Below, in pieces: positions 60,634 to 64,000 of a stretch of DNA of 64,000 nt. The notes under the pieces are model-generated. The model saw only the letters and a list, made by a program, of their open reading frames with translations, did not search any database and was not told the origin of the DNA. Within the stretch, counting starts at the first letter, position 1. Each line of letters begins with the position of its first letter. A program made the translations under genes and the position numbers. This stretch comes from Annulohypoxylon bovei var. microspora (Eukaryota > Ascomycota > Sordariomycetes > Xylariales > Hypoxylaceae). The stretch spans positions 1 through 64,000 of the forward strand of contig MU405300.1 in assembly GCA_022836615.1 (NCBI GenBank), in the 5' to 3' direction.

Positions 60634-61441
60634 CTTTTGCCCACGCGGGCAGACACTCCGTGGGGGAAACAGTGTAGGGCAAGGGCAAGGAGAACAAGGG
60701 CCGGGCAGGACCCGCGACTTACTAAATACCTACCTTATGTATGTACCTACATCATGCTTCGAACCAGGCGGTCAGGAAGGCTATGGTTAGTTAACAAGGC
60801 TATTGCGGCTTGCCTCTGTAGACTTGGCGGCGTCCCATAAGGGTTATATCTACAGGTAATTTATGTTGATCTTTTTCGTCTTGCCTCATGCAGTCAGCTT
60901 CATCCTGCCAACCGATAGCGACCTTGTACAGTATTGGACATCATTCCTAGGTATTCTCATATAAATTTAAACGATAAAGCTACAAAAGGTTACCTAAGCA
61001 TGAAATGCGTGGCATTGCAGATATAATTGAACATGGGTTTCGTGAGGCTGGGGAGAGTGGGGGCTGTGTCCTACCCAACCAGCTGACTGTGAGCCCATGA
61101 GAGCCTTCTTATTAGCGCTGTAGCTCCTTCTATTGATATAATACATGGCTTCAAGGTTCGTACTATTGGCTGCCAGGTGCGTAAAAACCCCTCACTTTTG
61201 GTTACACGACATCGACCCTTTCAGACGAGTTGCCTTTTTATGGTTTGCATATTACCTAAGTACCAGGTAGGGGTAGGTCCACGAGTATTAAAAAACATTG
61301 AAGTTTGGTTTCGGGGACCATGCAAGCCAATGGGTAGGTACTTCACGCGACCCTCTCGATATCTTCGCCATCTCTATCCTGCTTCACTTCTAGGTACTAA
61401 TATTTTTAAAGGTTTCCACAGCATATGCTCTCGAGAGCCCA
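60634..61441. promoter_or_regulatory. Divergent promoter region between 7-TM protein and permease
   Basis: These 808 nt separate two head-to-head start codons, so both promoters must lie here. No specific factor site is claimed. The arrangement allows joint regulation of the membrane protein and the permease, but that is inference. Confidence 0.45.
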
Positions 61442-63788
61442 ATGAACGTCTCTTCTGAAACGTCCAACAATAGGGAGGCCGCGTTTGAAGCGAATTTTCA
61501 CGAGATCCATGGCTCTACCTACTTAGAGAGAGACGCACGTGGTCTTGCACGCCTTGGAAAGTCACAGGTGCTAAAGGTATCTTTCGAATATCTCAACCAC
61601 CATTTATCATATTGTAGTGATGCTTGATGGATACTGGCAAATCTACAGACGCTACCTAGGTAGCTAATAGTTATTGTGTTTCTATAGCGTCGGTTTGGAT
61701 TTCTTTCCATTTTTGGATTCAGCTGTTGTATCCTAATTACGTGGGAGACGGCATTGGCGTAGGTTAAGAACAGTTCATCATTTTTGAAGTGCCGCTTTGC
61801 TAACATTTGCATCTTTACCTAGACTCTTCACACAAGCATTTAGAAAGTAAGCGTCTGAGTTGAAATCGTAGGGAGCGAAGAACCGTCGTCGTGAACTGAC
61901 TGTTGAATCACATAGTGGTGGACCAGCCGCTTTGGCCTGGGGGTTCCCCATCGCCTGGTTGTGTTCATTATCCGTTTATCTGTGCTTGGCAGAGATGTCG
62001 TCCATGTAAGAAGATCCTTAAGTGGCTAAGGGCTTCCAGGCAATGAACTACAGATTGATCTTACAAATATAAATATAGTGCACCCATCTCCGGCGGACAA
62101 TATTTTTGGGTCGCGATACTAGCGCCTCGGAAATACAAGCGCTTTTGTGGCTACCTGACAGGTCCTCCCCCTATTTCAGCTTTCCTGCCACTTTGGAGCC
62201 CAGCACTGACGGTCTGTAGGATGGCTCACTTCGCTTGCCTGGATCGCCACCCTCGCCGTGGGTAGCATCTTTACGGGCACAGTCATCCAAGGGCTCATCA
62301 TCTTAAACTACCCAGACTATGAACCTAAGAACTTTCATGGCACATTCCTCGCTTGGGCCGTGATTGCCGTGGCCATTTTTGTCAACACTGTAATCGCTGG
62401 GCTCTTGCCGGTCCTCGAGGGACTTATCCTTTTCGTGCATGTTCTGGGGTTCATTGCAATACTTATTACACTGGTGTACCTATCGCCGCACAGCTCGGCA
62501 GAGGATGTGTTTTTCCGGACTCTGAATGAAGGCAATTGGCCGACCCAAGGCCTTTCATTTTGCGTAGGCTTCATTGGTAACGTGGCTACCTTCGTCGGTG
62601 AGTGTTCCCACCTCTTGGGAAAAGCGAAGCCAAGTATGACTCATCATGATTTCTACACGATAGGGGCAGATGCGGCTATTCACGTAGGTACTCGTCTTAA
62701 TGGAACCTTGAAACCGATTAGTGATCCTAATCTTCTTGAGTAGATGGCGGAAGAGATAGAAAATGCGGCCATGAACGTGCCTCGAGCCATTGTCACCACG
62801 GTCATTCTGAATGGCAGTACGGGATGGGCCATGGTGCTTGCCTTACTGTTTTGTCTCGGCGATATTGAGTCTGTCATTGTATGCTTCCCCAAGTCCCCAT
62901 TTCTCGTCTGCCGTCAACGCTTTTCTCATCGGTGCTTCAGAATTCTCCCACTGGCTTTCCATTCATAGAAGTCTTTTACATCGGGACGGGCAAAGCCGGG
63001 GCTACGGTTATGACGGCAATCGTTATCCTAATAGGCTGGTGTGCCGTTATCGGTTTCGCTGCCACGGCAAGCCGAATGACTTGGTCATTTGCAAGAGACC
63101 ACGGCCTACCATTCCACCAGTATATCCGAAAGGTTTGTGAGGAATTTTCTTCCTCTTCTTCTCTCCAACCCCAGGAACTTGACTGAAATGTGGGGAGCTG
63201 TAGGTTGACCCACGCACGCGAGTTCCGGTAGTAGCAATCGTCGTGGTGACCGTCATCCCGTGTTTGCTGAACCTGATCTATATTGGCTCATCGACCGCAT
63301 TCAACGATGTCATATCCATGTCGGTATCTGGCCTCTACGCGTCCTACCTCATCCCATGCAGCTTTCTCCTCTGGCGCCGCGTCACCGGACAAATCAAGCC
63401 GCATCGTCCGAGGGACGATCGCAGCTTAGAAATACCCATCGGGCGAGACAGAGACCCTAACATGCTCCGCCCACTGGCTCTCGAAGACAACGGCGACTCT
63501 GACATCCTACTCGAAGAGCCAGAATTGGAATGGGGCCCTTGGCGCATTCCAGGGCTGCTGGGGACCCTAAACAACAGCTTCGCCTGCCTTTTCTGCGTAT
63601 GGGTGCTCTTTTGGGACTTCTGGCCGCCAGCCACACCCGTGACTGGCGAGAACATGAACTACAGCGTTGTAGTGACAGGCTCGGTCATTATTTTCGCGGT
63701 CGCGCGCTACTTCCTAGGAGGCAAGGTGGGATATAGAGGCCCGTTGGTCGACTATGACGTGAAAGGCTTTACCACTCGCCATAGTTGA
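61442..63788 (+). CDS. APC-superfamily amino acid/GABA/choline-type permease
   Basis: Ten exons: 61442..61576, 61688..61758, 61823..61846, 61916..62005, 62079..62161, 62220..62597, 62664..62683, 62744..62878, 62941..63132, 63204..63788. They total 1713 nt, or 570 residues, with frame kept through all nine introns (58-111 nt). Two micro-exons of 24 and 20 nt encode ALFTQAFRN and GADAAIH junction segments. Landmarks of the fungal amino acid/choline/GABA permease family are: ARLGKSQVLKRRFGF near the start, then NGGPAALAWGF, AEMSSIAPISGGQYFW, and GADAAIHMAEEIENAAMNVP followed by RAI. About twelve membrane segments are expected, ending in a polar tail with GYRGP. It would sit in the plasma membrane and import an amino acid, GABA or choline-like substrate; the exact one cannot be told. 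The intron at 62162 has a weak GTCCTC donor. Confidence 0.88.
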
Positions 63789-64000
63789 AAAGAGAAAGGC
63801 GTGTCTTTTGGAAGCAGTAGGCCTAGACAAGAGACTTCGCGAAGATTTCTGAACGAAACGTCTAATTCCAAAGGGAAAAAGAAAGCAGATTCAACTCCGC
63901 GACCGTAACCAATTCCTCACATTTCTCTAACTGACAGCTAGTTTCCAATGCTGATAAATTAACCGAACTCAATGTTTAAACTTGGAGGGGGGATATCCAG
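63789..64000. other. Right edge, permease 3' flank
   Basis: Downstream flank of the permease gene; nothing recognisable. Confidence 0.6.

Overview
The window is nuclear DNA of a filamentous ascomycete (Pezizomycotina, most likely a Sordariomycete). The evidence is: short 48-111 nt GT-AG introns with CTAAC, CTAAT or CTGAC branch sites; Ssk2/OS-4, Sld3, Dpb4, Dis3 and Rsc7 proteins of filamentous-fungal type; a Pth11/rhodopsin-like 7-TM protein; and many short TAGGTAGG/CCTACCTA microsatellites. All gene models come from reading the sequence by eye: splice sites were placed by GT-AG, branch site and frame continuity. No database search was run.

Layout, left to right. 0-7 kb: a bHLH transcription factor (minus), a nuclear tRNA-Phe gene (minus) carrying two separate insertions, and a secreted type-B carboxylesterase (plus). 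7.8-20.4 kb: Sld3 (replication origin firing, minus), the HOG-pathway MAPKKK Ssk2 (plus) and Dpb4, the histone-fold subunit of DNA polymerase epsilon (minus). 23-24.5 kb: a Ser/Thr-rich single-pass membrane protein (minus). 24.5-35.1 kb: gene-poor. 35.1-38.1 kb: Dis3/Rrp44, the exosome nuclease (minus). 38.1-50.1 kb: gene-poor, rich in microsatellites. 50.1-52.6 kb: the Rsc7/Swp82-family chromatin remodelling subunit (plus). 57.5-63.8 kb: an accessory block with a decayed MFS drug-transporter pseudogene, a rhodopsin-domain membrane protein (minus) and a divergent APC-type amino acid permease with ten exons (plus).

Only nine intact protein genes, one tRNA gene and one pseudogene are visible in 64 kb, which is sparse for this group. 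Housekeeping genes of replication, stress signalling, RNA decay and chromatin are separated by long non-coding stretches. No operon-like or biosynthetic cluster logic is visible apart from the small transporter/receptor block at the right end.

The most unusual item is the tRNA-Phe gene. Besides its normal 19-nt anticodon-loop intron it carries a 54-nt insertion in the D-stem. That insertion starts GTTAGT, contains a perfect TACTAAC branch box 13 nt before its end, and ends in AG, so it looks like a pre-mRNA (spliceosomal) intron inside a Pol III gene. Other points to check are an in-frame 103-codon extension behind the Ssk2 stop codon, and abrupt jumps to almost pure G/C third codon positions in the 3' parts of the esterase and Dis3 genes.
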